39,779 nucleotides of DNA from Puniceicoccaceae bacterium (GTDB lineage: Bacteria; Verrucomicrobiota; Verrucomicrobiia; Opitutales; Coraliomargaritaceae): NCBI GenBank assembly GCA_003331195.1, contig QOOZ01000016.1, positions 1 to 39,779 on the forward strand. Direction: 5' to 3'. The translations under genes were made by a program, and so were the position numbers. Below, one piece after another: positions 25,142 through 34,564 of the stretch (within the stretch, counting starts at the first letter, position 1; each line of letters starts with the position of its first letter). Below the pieces are notes generated by a model. It ran no database searches, was not told the origin of the DNA, and worked only from the letters and a program-made list of their open reading frames with translations.

Positions 25142-26026
25142 TTAAAAAGTCACTGTCTCGTCAGGCCGCCGGATCTGCGTGCGGAACCATGTGCCCTGTT
25201 TCTTCACCAGGTGCAGCGTGTTTTGGATAATCGAAGGCAATAATTCATCGTGCTTCAGCTCGCCATCGAGAAAGGCGATCGTCTCGCGGTAACCGATGGC
25301 CGATGCTGCGCTGGGGTTTTCTCTGAGACCTTGCAGGAGTAAACCTTCGACCTCTGCGATCAATCCAGCTTCAAGCATGAGCTCCGCTCGGCGCGCTACG
25401 CGCTGCTTCAAATTCTCCTTATCACGCTGCAACAGAATGTAATGCTTTAGACAACCAGCAAAAGGCTCCGGGCGCGCGGCAAATTCAGCCTGTAAAGTCG
25501 GTAAATCTTTGCCCGAGGCAATACAGCGTTCGAGTGCGCGTGAGACTCTACGTGGATTTTTAATATCTAAGTTTCCTGTGCCTTGCACACTGCGCCCACG
25601 TAAATCTCCTAATAAACCTTCCAATCCATCCGCTTCGTAAAGCGCTGCGACCTTCGCACGTATTGCATCGCTTACCTCGACCACATCAATCACGGGTGCA
25701 AAAAAGCTCTTTAAATAAAATCCACTGCCACCCGTCACGACGACAGATTTGCCACGCGCAAAAATCTCTGCCACCACTTCTTCTGCATCGCGCACATAGG
25801 CCACGATATCGTAGGGCGTGCTGACGGAATTAAGGTCAATCAAATGGTGTGGAATCCTCCCCTGCTCTTCGCGCGATGGCTTGGCGGTGCCAATATCCAT
25901 TCCCCTATAAATAAGCGAGGCATCGCAGGAAACTATCTCCGCATCGTGCGCCTCCGCGTAGCTGAGCGTATACTCCGTTTTACCGACCGCAGTCGCCCCA
26001 GTAATGATGTGTAGTCTTTGTTCCAT
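25142..26026 (-). CDS. miaA: tRNA dimethylallyltransferase
   Basis: The 294-residue enzyme has a P-loop GATAVGKT (residues 10-17), then CDASLIYRGMDIGTAKPS and PHHLIDL, the MiaA signature. VVTGGSGFYLKSFF and ASAIGYRETIAFLDG are further matches. It adds a dimethylallyl group to A37 of tRNAs that read UNN codons. The ATG at 26024-26026 (MEQRLHIITG) fits the family; an upstream ATG at 26050 would add eight residues. There is no hfq downstream as in many proteobacteria. Gap to gmd is 122 bases. Confidence 0.95.
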   Translation of the reverse strand: MEQRLHIITGATAVGKTEYTLSYAEAHDAEIVSCDASLIYRGMDIGTAKPSREEQGRIPHHLIDLNSVSTPYDIVAYVRDAEEVVAEIFARGKSVVVTGGSGFYLKSFFAPVIDVVEVSDAIRAKVAALYEADGLEGLLGDLRGRSVQGTGNLDIKNPRRVSRALERCIASGKDLPTLQAEFAARPEPFAGCLKHYILLQRDKENLKQRVARRAELMLEAGLIAEVEGLLLQGLRENPSAASAIGYRETIAFLDGELKHDELLPSIIQNTLHLVKKQGTWFRTQIRRPDETVTF

Positions 26027-26173
26027 TTGTGTAAGGCAAATATTTGCCATGTTTATCAAGCGAGAGTCACAGACTCTTGGCAACCTATGAAAATCTGCAT
26101 CGTCACTGACCCTCTACATTGCTCGCAACGGGAGCTCTAGTCGCCTTAAACACTCTTGCGGCGCGGGTCGCGT

Positions 26174-26992
26174 ATGCACACCTTTAATTTCAACATGCAC
26201 CCATCCATCCGACTCTGGCAATGGCCGAACATACTGGCGATCGACACTGCCTTGGTCGCTATATTTTGGCAACTGAGCTTGGCAAGAGCTCTGAATACCG
26301 AGATCGGCTGGGCGGCCTCTGCTGTATTGGGGCTCTCAGTTTGGCTGACTTATGTTGCGGATCGGTTGCTTGATGTGAGGTCGCGGGAAAAAGCGGCACT
26401 CTTTTCGCTAAGGCATCAGTTCGTAAAGCAATACCATCAAACACTTTGGCGTGTCTGGTTTGTGCTTCTCGCGATGAATCTGATAATAGCAAGGCAGCTC
26501 ACGGCCATGCAACTCAAGAACGGTAGCCTACTCCTAATATTTTGCTTACTCTATACTATACTCAACCAAAAGCTCTCAAGGCACTTCTTTCCCAAGGAGA
26601 TCTGCGTAGCTTTGATCTATGCGAGCGGCGTGATAATATTTATGCCGGTAGCTTACCCACTTGGTTTCTTCGGAATATTCGCTTTATTGTGCCTGCTCAA
26701 TTGCCTGATGATCGGAGCGAAGGAGAAGGTGATCGACGCTAAGATGCGAATACACTCGGTCACACCTCTAATCGCAGAAAGCTGGTTGGCACCGCTTGCT
26801 TTACTCGGCGCAGGACTGGCAATTTGGCGAGGCAGCGAATTGTGGCTCGGGCTGGCAATTAGCTTAGGGCTACTCGGCCTACTGCATGGACTTAGGAAGA
26901 GAATTAGCATGGAAACTTTTCGTGTGCTCGCAGATGCTACCTTAGTCTTGGGTGCCTTGTACGCACTCGGTTTTAATGGGAGCCTTGGTTAA
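26174..26992 (+). CDS. Multi-pass membrane protein, UbiA-prenyltransferase-like (tentative)
   Basis: The 272-residue protein has about eight or nine hydrophobic segments, e.g. ILAIDTALVAIFWQLSLARA, SAVLGLSVWLTYVADRLLD, WRVWFVLLAMNLIIARQL, and a pair near the C-terminus. The motifs YVADRLLDVRSRE (after TM2) and GAKEKVIDAKMRIHS (after TM6) sit where UbiA-family prenyltransferases carry their two aspartate-rich loops, but the canonical NDxxDxxxD is not clear. It could therefore be a divergent UbiA-type enzyme or a non-catalytic relative. The start is uncertain: a TTG at 26156 and an ATG at 26195 are alternatives to the ATG used. It diverges from miaA and converges on the kinase-like gene. Confidence 0.5.
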   Translation: MHTFNFNMHPSIRLWQWPNILAIDTALVAIFWQLSLARALNTEIGWAASAVLGLSVWLTYVADRLLDVRSREKAALFSLRHQFVKQYHQTLWRVWFVLLAMNLIIARQLTAMQLKNGSLLLIFCLLYTILNQKLSRHFFPKEICVALIYASGVIIFMPVAYPLGFFGIFALLCLLNCLMIGAKEKVIDAKMRIHSVTPLIAESWLAPLALLGAGLAIWRGSELWLGLAISLGLLGLLHGLRKRISMETFRVLADATLVLGALYALGFNGSLG

Positions 26993-27038
26993 ATAGCCCT
27001 CATGTCGAGAAAGTCGCTTGTGGAGCAGATGCGACTGA

Positions 27039-28256
27039 CTAGCGTCCGCGACGAATATCAGAGCCCTTAAACTGAACACGCACACGGAATATGAGCTTAA
27101 TGCGGGTCTTGATCTTGAAGGTCTTTGGGTCGATAGAGTCAGGGATTTCTTCACGGTGCAGATCGACGATGGCGTGGTAACCTCGCTCGGAAAAAATATC
27201 GATCAACATGGCGAGCGCATCCGGATCATGGAGGACGGAGTCCTCGGTATTGATTACGGCTGATCCAGAGATGGCATGGCGCTCAATAATCGGCATGAAG
27301 TCGCTCTTTATAAGATCGACGACCTCCCCAAAGAGAGGCTCTTGGCGATCGACATAGGCATCGAGTCGGTCGACGAGATCCTGACGGGCGTGCTTTGATA
27401 TGGTAGCGGCTACGGGAATGCTTGAGATGCGATCGTAGGTGGCCTCGTCGAGTTCGAGAGAGCCTTGATAACGTAGCTCATCGTCAATACGTTGACGGAC
27501 GGCTTCGATCGTTCCGTGTGCATTGATAAAGTGATAGAAGAATATCTCACGCAGGTCTTTGAGCGCACCATAGGTCTTCTCCTTGAAAGTGCGGTAGCGA
27601 TTGAGCGCTGCCTCAGGATCAAGGTCGGTCGGGCGCAATTCTTGAATTTCACCGACGCCGGACTCAAGGACTTCCTCGTTATGCGCCTGCGCTTCGACTC
27701 CGCGGTTTATTTGGCGCTTCACACTCTCCTTCTTATCGATAAAGAGCACAACGATATGGAAATGAGGCTTCTTAAAATGCTCAGAGTAGAGGGTCTCTTT
27801 AAATTTATTACGCTGTTCGATCAGCTTTTGATAAAGAAGCTTAACGCACTCAACCTGTACTTTGGTGCGGGGGAAACCATCGACGACTGCACCGGTCTTA
27901 TAAACGGGGTCGAGGAGTTTGCGCAGCATGATCTCGATAACCTCACGGTCGCCAACTAGCATGCCAGCATCTTTCATCTTCTCTGCTTCGGGGCTCTTGA
28001 GCAGCCCACTGACCACAAGCGGTGGTGCTGTGAGGTCGCGATACTGCATGATGAACTCAGTATTCGTACCCTTACCCGCACCAGGCGCACCGTTGAGCCA
28101 GAAAATCTCTTTCGGGAAGCGAAGATATTCCTCGCCTAGTTCGTCTTCTAGGCTTGCCCAGACAGAGTTGAAGATGATCTGCGCGTCCTTAACCTCTAGG
28201 TCTTGGACATTTTTGTTTGCAGGTTTGATTTCGATAGGGGCCTGATCGGAAGCCAT
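27039..28256 (-). CDS. Adenylate-kinase-like nucleoside monophosphate kinase with extra C-terminal domain
   Basis: The 405-residue protein is about twice the length of adenylate kinase. Residues 50-260 form a NMP-kinase domain: P-loop GAPGAGKGT (56-64), [13 protein letters not shown] in place of the NMP-binding start, VVDGFPRT (124-131) and [18 protein letters not shown] (218-235) corresponding to the ADK R-x-x-x-Y-x-x-x-T region. An about 40-residue N-terminal segment precedes it. The last 110-140 residues (from about [13 protein letters not shown] to the end) match nothing I know, and end in a basic strand-rich segment [21 protein letters not shown]. It could be a bifunctional or regulated kinase. 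It follows lpxK by 64 bases. Confidence 0.7.
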   Translation of the reverse strand: MASDQAPIEIKPANKNVQDLEVKDAQIIFNSVWASLEDELGEEYLRFPKEIFWLNGAPGAGKGTNTEFIMQYRDLTAPPLVVSGLLKSPEAEKMKDAGMLVGDREVIEIMLRKLLDPVYKTGAVVDGFPRTKVQVECVKLLYQKLIEQRNKFKETLYSEHFKKPHFHIVVLFIDKKESVKRQINRGVEAQAHNEEVLESGVGEIQELRPTDLDPEAALNRYRTFKEKTYGALKDLREIFFYHFINAHGTIEAVRQRIDDELRYQGSLELDEATYDRISSIPVAATISKHARQDLVDRLDAYVDRQEPLFGEVVDLIKSDFMPIIERHAISGSAVINTEDSVLHDPDALAMLIDIFSERGYHAIVDLHREEIPDSIDPKTFKIKTRIKLIFRVRVQFKGSDIRRGR

Positions 28257-28266
28257 TTTATATAAA

Positions 28267-28292
28267 TTTAGGAAAGTGGTGTTTAGGAAAGT
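28267..28292. repeat. Direct repeat TTTAGGAAAGT upstream of the kinase-like gene
   Basis: TTTAGGAAAGT occurs at 28267-28277 and 28282-28292, a spacing of 15 bases, immediately upstream of the start codon at 28256. Such a spacing could suit a dimeric regulator, or the repeats could be chance. Confidence 0.3.
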
Positions 28293-28320
28293 TTAGCTCT
28301 GTCTGAATCCACCTATTAGA

Positions 28321-29565
28321 TCAAGTCCCTTTCGTGATTTCACCAAGTGCCGCACGACTACTGGCTGTTTCTTGTTCGCGCGGTCGGCAAATGCGTTCGG
28401 TCGCGCTCTCAAAGTCCTCCTCACCACTTAAGATATCGATTTCGAGGCGTAGATAATAAACGGGCACGCTCGCTTTAATATCATCAAATAAGCGGACGGC
28501 GTCCTTCTCAGTTGTCACGATCATATCTAATTCGCCTTTACCGGCCTTACGGTAGAGGCGCTTGATCTCGTAACGAGTAAATCGGTGGTGATCTAGGAAG
28601 CGCTGATTATAACGGATTTCAGCACCGAAATCACCTAACATTTTTTCAAAGCTTTCAGGCGAAGCAATTCCGCTAAAAGCTCCGATCTTGGCCCCCCTGA
28701 GCGCTTCTAGCGATAGGCGATCGCCTGTATCGACAGATTGGAGGTATTGCGGCTTGTGCGCGCATTCAATTATTTCAGCTTTAGGGTTATTCTCGCGAAT
28801 CAGTTCAAGGAGTGCTTCATCACGATTGCCGTCAGATTTAGTCAGAAAGATATAGCTGGCACGCGATAGGTGTTTGATCGGTTCGCGCAGGATGCCGCGA
28901 GGGAGTAAATGCTGATTGCCGAAAGGATTCGTTTTGTCGACGAGCAGGAGATTAAGCCTTCCCTTGAGCGGTAGATATTGGAAGCCGTCATCGAGAATAA
29001 GGGTGTCGCAGCCAAACTTACGAATGGCAAAAGAACCGGCTTTGACCCGATTTTTATCACAGAGCACAACAACGCCTGGCAGATTCTGGGCGAGCATATA
29101 GGGCTCGTCACCGGCCACTTCGGAGTCAAGCAGAACGGTCTTACCATTGCTCACGATCTTGGGCGGCGCTTCTTCACCGTGGGTCAGCATCCGCCAGAGT
29201 TTTTGCGGCAACGGTTCTTTTTTACTCTTATAACCGCGACTAAGAATGGCGACTTTACGTCCACGCTCAGCCAAGGTGCGGGCAAATTTCTCAACCACAG
29301 GAGTTTTACCCGTGCCACCAACCGTGAGGTTACCGACGACGACGACCAAACAACCTAGCGGCTTACTCCGAAGGATCCTATGTTCGTAGAGATACAAGCG
29401 TAGCCGCACGAGTGCATTAAATATAAAAGATAGTCCATAAAGGAAGCTTGCCAGCACTTCAGCCGCACGCCCGTGCCGGCGGTCGTAGATCACATCGGTG
29501 GTAAAAAGAGCGAAATCATCCGCCATGCGAGCAAGCTTATAGCGTAATCTGCGTAATGAGGACAT
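28321..29565 (-). CDS. lpxK: Tetraacyldisaccharide 4'-kinase (lipid A biosynthesis)
   Basis: The 414-residue protein has an N-terminal membrane-associated stretch, then the Walker [19 protein letters not shown] (about residues 75-92), which is the LpxK P-loop. [47 protein letters not shown] and [10 protein letters not shown] are the family's further signatures. It phosphorylates the lipid A disaccharide at the 4' position at the inner face of the cytoplasmic membrane. Its presence indicates that the organism makes lipopolysaccharide. It is somewhat longer than the usual 320-350 residues. Confidence 0.95.
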   Translation of the reverse strand: MSSLRRLRYKLARMADDFALFTTDVIYDRRHGRAAEVLASFLYGLSFIFNALVRLRLYLYEHRILRSKPLGCLVVVVGNLTVGGTGKTPVVEKFARTLAERGRKVAILSRGYKSKKEPLPQKLWRMLTHGEEAPPKIVSNGKTVLLDSEVAGDEPYMLAQNLPGVVVLCDKNRVKAGSFAIRKFGCDTLILDDGFQYLPLKGRLNLLLVDKTNPFGNQHLLPRGILREPIKHLSRASYIFLTKSDGNRDEALLELIRENNPKAEIIECAHKPQYLQSVDTGDRLSLEALRGAKIGAFSGIASPESFEKMLGDFGAEIRYNQRFLDHHRFTRYEIKRLYRKAGKGELDMIVTTEKDAVRLFDDIKASVPVYYLRLEIDILSGEEDFESATERICRPREQETASSRAALGEITKGT

Positions 29566-29705
29566 AGCTTAGAAAACTTAGAATTTAAATAAAAAGCGAT
29601 GCTCAAAAAACAGAAAGAGGGTTGACGCCAGATTTAATCAACGCTTTCTCTCGAAAAAACACCATGCCCTCGTGCTCTCGGGTGTCTACCCCGCAACTAC
29701 TTTCT

Positions 29706-32297
29706 ATGAAATATCTAATCATCGCCGAGAAACCCTCTGTCGCGACCGACCTCTCCAAAGCCCTGAGCAAAGAACTTGGGAAATTTGCCAAAAAGGGCAA
29801 ATCGCGCGATGCGACCTATTTCGAAAGTGAACGAGCTTCCATCACATCTGCTGTCGGCCACCTTGTCGAGCTGAAGATGCCAGCTGGTCCCAACGGCAAA
29901 AATCTGCCTTGGAGCTTTAATGTACTACCCGCCATTCCCGAAAAGTTTGAGCTCCAGCCAATTGAACAAAGCGCCGGTCGTCTCAAACACGTACTCGGAC
30001 TTGCTAAGAAGAAAGAGTTTGACGTCATCATTAACGCTTGTGATGCCGGCCGAGAGGGTGAGCTGATTTTCCAGTACATTATGGAAATCGGTAAGATCAA
30101 AAAACCAGTCAAACGACTCTGGATGCAATCAATGACTACGGGTGCGATCCAAGAAGCTTGGCAATCGCTTCGAGAGGGCGAGCAAATGTCCAACCTTGCC
30201 GACGCCGCTAAATGCCGTTCTGAGTCAGACTGGCTCGTCGGCCTCAACTCGACCCGTGCCCTCACCTGCTTCCGCTCTCGCCACGGTGGATTCAACATCA
30301 CCGCCGCAGGGCGCGTGCAGACGCCCACCCTCGCCATCCTCGCCAAACGCGAGCGCGAGATCCAAGCATTCAAGCCCGAGGACTACTGGGAAATCCACGC
30401 TGACTTCGCGGTGGCTAAGGGCAACTACCCTGGCAAATGGATCGACCTAGGCTGGAAGAAAAAACCCGAGCAGCCACACGGCCGAGCAGAACGCCTCTGG
30501 GATAAGGAAAAAGCCGTCACCATTCGCGAGCGTTGCGTCGGCAAAGAAGGCAAGGTAAGCGAAGAGAAAAAACCGACCAAACAAATCGCGCCGCAGCTTT
30601 ACGATCTCACCACCCTCCAGCGTGAGGCCCCCTTTACCGCAAAAAACACCCTCGGGCTCGCTCAAGCACTTTATGAGCGCCACAAGATGCTCACCTACCC
30701 GCGGACAGACTCCCGCTATTTACCCGAGGACTACATGAGCAAAGTGTGCGAGACCATGCGCGACCTCGCCAACTCAGGTCACTCAATTGCGAAATGGGCA
30801 GCCAACGCGATTGAAGATGACCGTGTCAAGTTCAACAAGCGTATCTTTAATAACGCCAAAGTCTCTGATCACTTTGCTATCATTCCTACTGGGCGCGTCG
30901 TGAAGCTCAACGAGCAAGAATCAAAACTCTACGACATGGTAGTCAAACGCTTCATCGCAGTCTTCTTTCCACACGCTGAGTTTGAAGTCACCAAACGACT
31001 CACGACAATCAATCACGGGGCGGAAAAAGATACCTTCCTGACCAACGGCAAGACCCTAACAAACCCAGGTTGGCTGACCGTCTATGGACGCGTAGCTGGC
31101 GTGGCCGCAGGCAAGGACGAGCTGGTAGGCGTCGATGAGGGTGAAACTGCACGTATACCTGATCTACCAATCATGCGAGAAATCGCCGAAGGTGAAGAAC
31201 TACCCGCCCCGATCCGCGTCGAGGATAAGTCGACCAAGCCATCTGCCCGCTACACTGAGTCCACACTCCTAGCCGCTATGGAAGGTGCGGGTAAACTCAT
31301 CGACGACGATGAACTGCGGGAAGCGATGTCCGAGCGCGGTCTGGGTACACCCGCCACTCGAGCCGCGACGATTGAAGGTCTCCTCCGCCAGAAATACATC
31401 GCTCGCGAAGGTCGTGATCTCAATGTCTCCGGCAAAGGCCTTCGCCTGATCGAACTCTGCGAAGAAATGGACATCAAAGCCCTCAGCTCACCCTCTATGA
31501 CGGGCGACTGGGAGGCCCAGCTCAACAAGATGGAAAAGGGCGAGATCTGCCGCGAGGTCTTCATGCAAGGGATCAACCAATTCACCGAAGACGTGGTCGA
31601 GAAAGCGCGCTCACACATGCAAATGCTCGTCAACCGCGTCTTCCCCGACCTAGAATGCTCGTGTCCCGCCTGCGGCGCAGCACGACTCAAACAAACCGAC
31701 GCCACCTACGAATGTCGCGAAGAAGCGTGTGACTTCCGCGTATCGAAGCACATCGCTGGTCGCAGACTCAGCGACGACGAAGCAAAAGAACTGATCACCA
31801 CAAAGCAACTTCCTGAACTTGATGGCTTCGTATCTCGCTTCAACAAACCTTTCAGCGCAGCACTCAAGCTTGCTCAGTCAGTTTCCAAAACTGGTAAAAT
31901 AGGCAAATGGAAGACCGAATTCGTCTTTGATGGTGATGAGCCCACACTAGCCGAAGACTTAAAGGACGAGCAAATTATCAAAACCTTCGCTATGCAAAAT
32001 GGTATCGAGGCAAAGCTCTACGAAACGGAAAAAGCTTATCATCTGCCTGCCTTAAAAACAAATGACTCGCCCGAAGGTTTTCGCCTCGGCAAGATGATCT
32101 TGCAAAAGGAACTCCAACCCGACGAAGTGGAGAAACTTTTCACCGAAGGTAAAACCGCACTACTCGACGGCTTCGTTTCCAAGCGCACCAAGCGACCTTT
32201 CAAGGCCCACCTCACACTCGACTTTGACAGCGGCAAGATCGGCTTCGAATTTGCCCCACGCCCAGTTAAAAAGGCAGCGAAAAAAGCTTCTAAGTAA
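29706..32297 (+). CDS. topB: DNA topoisomerase III
   Basis: The 863-residue type IA topoisomerase starts [20 protein letters not shown]; the upstream extension from 29622 is not conserved. The Toprim domain has Glu8 (AEKPSVA) and [10 protein letters not shown] (about 113-122); the active-site Tyr is Tyr331 in [35 protein letters not shown] and [14 protein letters not shown] are typical. The C-terminal part contains a four-cysteine zinc finger (CSCPACGA... YECREEAC), two topoisomerase-C repeats ([17 protein letters not shown] and [18 protein letters not shown]) and a lysine-rich tail KKAAKKASK. It relaxes DNA and decatenates replication intermediates. Confidence 0.95.
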   Translation: MKYLIIAEKPSVATDLSKALSKELGKFAKKGKSRDATYFESERASITSAVGHLVELKMPAGPNGKNLPWSFNVLPAIPEKFELQPIEQSAGRLKHVLGLAKKKEFDVIINACDAGREGELIFQYIMEIGKIKKPVKRLWMQSMTTGAIQEAWQSLREGEQMSNLADAAKCRSESDWLVGLNSTRALTCFRSRHGGFNITAAGRVQTPTLAILAKREREIQAFKPEDYWEIHADFAVAKGNYPGKWIDLGWKKKPEQPHGRAERLWDKEKAVTIRERCVGKEGKVSEEKKPTKQIAPQLYDLTTLQREAPFTAKNTLGLAQALYERHKMLTYPRTDSRYLPEDYMSKVCETMRDLANSGHSIAKWAANAIEDDRVKFNKRIFNNAKVSDHFAIIPTGRVVKLNEQESKLYDMVVKRFIAVFFPHAEFEVTKRLTTINHGAEKDTFLTNGKTLTNPGWLTVYGRVAGVAAGKDELVGVDEGETARIPDLPIMREIAEGEELPAPIRVEDKSTKPSARYTESTLLAAMEGAGKLIDDDELREAMSERGLGTPATRAATIEGLLRQKYIAREGRDLNVSGKGLRLIELCEEMDIKALSSPSMTGDWEAQLNKMEKGEICREVFMQGINQFTEDVVEKARSHMQMLVNRVFPDLECSCPACGAARLKQTDATYECREEACDFRVSKHIAGRRLSDDEAKELITTKQLPELDGFVSRFNKPFSAALKLAQSVSKTGKIGKWKTEFVFDGDEPTLAEDLKDEQIIKTFAMQNGIEAKLYETEKAYHLPALKTNDSPEGFRLGKMILQKELQPDEVEKLFTEGKTALLDGFVSKRTKRPFKAHLTLDFDSGKIGFEFAPRPVKKAAKKASK

Positions 32298-32353
32298 CCA
32301 TTATAATGTGGTTCCCACGTCCCCCCAGCCTACTTGAATTTACGGTAGACTCG

Positions 32354-33361
32354 CTAATTGAAACCAAATAGCTTTTTAATTACGGCAATCGTTCCGGATG
32401 TAATCTTCGGACTGGAGCCACTAACATTCAAGACACGATGGCAGCTTTGCGATTCTAATAAACTAGGATGGTAGGCAATTATCTTCACATCACCGGCTTG
32501 GCCTCTGAGCTTATCTTCGGTAAAGCGAGGCGTCCACTCCTTCGGTAACCCGTATTGAGTAAAGGCGATGTCCCATGCCACGACAGTCTTACCCGCAAAA
32601 GACTCAGTCATTAGAGCAGGATAATTGCGGACAAAGTCAGGCACTTGATTACTGAAAACTCGAATACGTGTGGCGACTGGCAGACGACGAAGGTATTCTC
32701 GTAAATTACTTACCTGACCGCTACGAATGTTTTGATAAAAGTCCAGTGGGTCAACACTCACTAGGTTCATACCGTTCCAAATGCCGTGACGATTCTTACT
32801 GTCAAATTTTTGATCTGTGTACCATTTTTCGAAGTCGTCTGTCAGACGGAAGCCGATCTCAAAGTGGACGTGAGCGCGACTACGCGGAATCGTATAAGTG
32901 GCGGAACGCCCCATGATGCCAAGCACGGAGCCCGACTCGACACGTGCGTCAGGTATGATAGCATCGCCCACACTGGCAAGGTGTGCGTAAAGCGTATGAT
33001 AGGCAGGAGTTTCTTGATCGTGCTCGATCACTACGTATCGCCCATAAGTACTATAGCCAGAATTACGGCTAGCATGAACGACTCGACCGGGTAGCACGGC
33101 ATAGACAGGATCGGCGGCTTCACCGCGGCCATCGCGCTTAATCGGATACAGATCGAGCCCTTCGTGGAAACGGCTACCACCATTACGCACGCAACCGAAT
33201 AAGCCAGACTCAACACGCCCAGATTCGGTAGGCTGGACATAGGCCTCGACCGGCTTGCCGTTTTGAAAGGCGGGGTTCGGCGTCGGCCAGATTAAACTAG
33301 CATCAACTAGAAATGGCACAAACAGGACAGGAAGCAGGCGAAAGAATCTCGGTATCTTCAT
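32354..33361 (-). CDS. M23 family metallopeptidase (LytM-like)
   Basis: The 335-residue protein has a signal peptide (MKIPRFFRLLPVLFVPFLVD) and an N-terminal region WPTPNPAFQNGKPVEAYVQPT. The LytM-like zinc site is complete: His66 and Asp70 in HEGLDLYP, His127 (LYAHLAS) and His164/His166 (RAHVHFEIG). It should cleave peptide cross-links of peptidoglycan in the periplasm. A C-terminal region of about 160 residues with conserved aromatic segments is not part of the catalytic fold. It is downstream of a lipoprotein gene with a 36-base gap and the two probably share an operon. Confidence 0.9.
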   Translation of the reverse strand: MKIPRFFRLLPVLFVPFLVDASLIWPTPNPAFQNGKPVEAYVQPTESGRVESGLFGCVRNGGSRFHEGLDLYPIKRDGRGEAADPVYAVLPGRVVHASRNSGYSTYGRYVVIEHDQETPAYHTLYAHLASVGDAIIPDARVESGSVLGIMGRSATYTIPRSRAHVHFEIGFRLTDDFEKWYTDQKFDSKNRHGIWNGMNLVSVDPLDFYQNIRSGQVSNLREYLRRLPVATRIRVFSNQVPDFVRNYPALMTESFAGKTVVAWDIAFTQYGLPKEWTPRFTEDKLRGQAGDVKIIAYHPSLLESQSCHRVLNVSGSSPKITSGTIAVIKKLFGFN

Positions 33362-33397
33362 TTTCCGTAATCTAAGGGAGTAGTAGATTCTTAGCGC

Positions 33398-33889
33398 CTA
33401 CTTATTTGCCTGTAGCTTTACGATGGTCTCCTTGATATCGAGCACAAGCTGACCGAGTTCCTTATCGTCGACTTCAACAAATGTATAGAAGTTACCATCT
33501 TGTATGGCGCCATCAATGCGGCGAGCACCGATCGCATTTCCGTTAACCATAAAAACAATACGGTTGCCCATATTAGAGACTGAGGCCCGATAAAGATCAC
33601 GCGCACCTTGACCTCCTGCCTGGACTAACAATGCAACTCCCATATCGACTTTGACCATCTCTACGTTTTGAATATCAAACTCGTTCACAACAGGATCGCC
33701 CTGAATGTTGATCGTCGTCCTGCTGACTGGAAGCAAGACTGTCTCTCCGCTGGACGCACCGTAATTGACACCACGTGTCTCGACCATAAGGCGTGGCACA
33801 CTGAGATTTTCAAGTTTCTCTTTTTTACAAGCGACTAAAAGGCCGAGGCTAGTAAGAAGTATGAGAGAAAATAGAGCAATTCGGGGCAT
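33398..33889 (-). CDS. Lipoprotein with SecDF P1 head-like domain (tentative)
   Basis: The 163-residue protein has a lipoprotein signal MPRIALFSLILLTSLGLLVAC with Cys21 as the lipidation site. The ATG at 33887-33889 is chosen over an upstream TTG. The mature part has the pattern GVALLVQAGGQGARDLYRAS and NMGNRIVFMVNGNAIGARRI, which resembles the P1-head subdomain of SecD/SecF (acting as G-x-R-x-A-x-x-x-x-x-G-x-x-I-x-A). This is a recognition by pattern only, and a role in protein export cannot be claimed. It is followed by the M23 peptidase and preceded by a gene of unknown function (21-base gap), all on the minus strand. Confidence 0.55.
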   Translation of the reverse strand: MPRIALFSLILLTSLGLLVACKKEKLENLSVPRLMVETRGVNYGASSGETVLLPVSRTTINIQGDPVVNEFDIQNVEMVKVDMGVALLVQAGGQGARDLYRASVSNMGNRIVFMVNGNAIGARRIDGAIQDGNFYTFVEVDDKELGQLVLDIKETIVKLQANK

Positions 33890-33910
33890 GGTTCGTATTT
33901 GGTTCAAAGA

Positions 33911-34405
33911 TTAAAGAATAATGTCACCAATGGTGTCTTCGATTTTATGCATTAACTTCGTAGAGATATCCATAATTGGTACTTGGATCATCTGCTTGGT
34001 TTTGACATGCCGATAGCTCTGCTCGCCAGTGGACTTACGGTCGCCGAAGGCGCGCAGCACTCGCTTACGCTCCAGCATAAGCGAGAGGAGATGCTTGAGC
34101 ATGTCTGACTCTTCTTTAGTATCAGGTGATTCATTTTCAAAGAGTGAAAAGAAAAAATCTTCCGCGGAGGCCATTGTCTCGCTCGCAGTGTTGCTCTCAT
34201 CGTCGGGGTCTTTAACTACGCGTGCCCAGCGCCCTAGGACTTCGCCTGGTAGTTCAAAAGCTTCAACTTCGTCGGGTCGTAGATCGGCCCGGCCTAGCTC
34301 GCCCACTCCACCCATAAAAATAAGGCAGACGACTCGGTCGCCTGGGCTAAAGACTTCGCCACTGAGAGTCGACTTACGTGCGATTGTTTTGATTTGCCAT
34401 TCCAT
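33911..34405 (-). CDS. Conserved-looking protein of unknown function
   Basis: From the ATG at 34403-34405 the 164-residue protein begins MEWQIKTIARKSTLSGEVFS, then PGDRVVCLIFMGGVGELGRADLRPDE. The first half is strand-rich and contains a Gly-rich turn; the second half is helical and acidic (SETMASAEDFFFSLFENESP, then LKHLLSLMLERKRVLRAF). It ends QVPIMDISTKLMHKIEDTIGDIIL. No signal peptide or membrane segment is seen, so it is probably cytosolic. An alternative start at 34456 adds 17 residues with poor character. I do not recognise a family. It leads the operon with the lipoprotein and M23 peptidase. Confidence 0.65.
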   Translation of the reverse strand: MEWQIKTIARKSTLSGEVFSPGDRVVCLIFMGGVGELGRADLRPDEVEAFELPGEVLGRWARVVKDPDDESNTASETMASAEDFFFSLFENESPDTKEESDMLKHLLSLMLERKRVLRAFGDRKSTGEQSYRHVKTKQMIQVPIMDISTKLMHKIEDTIGDIIL

Positions 34406-34564
34406 AATTACAGAAAAGATAAGCTGAAAGACTGCGGGGCATGGGCCATGTGGCAACTATAACTCTTGGTCGAAATTCTAGGCTAGTACAATGATAATCC
34501 TCCTAATTATTCTTGCGGCTAAAGGACATTACTTAACTGTCTGCGACTTCCATCCACTATTACC

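Noticed and set aside
27012..27036. Hairpin AGTCGC/GCGACT between the convergent UbiA-like and kinase-like genes
   Set aside because: Only six pairs, a 13-base loop and no U-tract in either direction, so I do not call it a terminator.
27492..27959. A 155-codon plus-strand frame inside the kinase-like gene
   Set aside because: Antisense to a frame with a P-loop and NMP kinase motifs; the antisense product has no recognisable motif.
29816..30373. A 185-codon minus-strand frame inside topB
   Set aside because: Antisense to the Toprim domain of topB; no supporting features.
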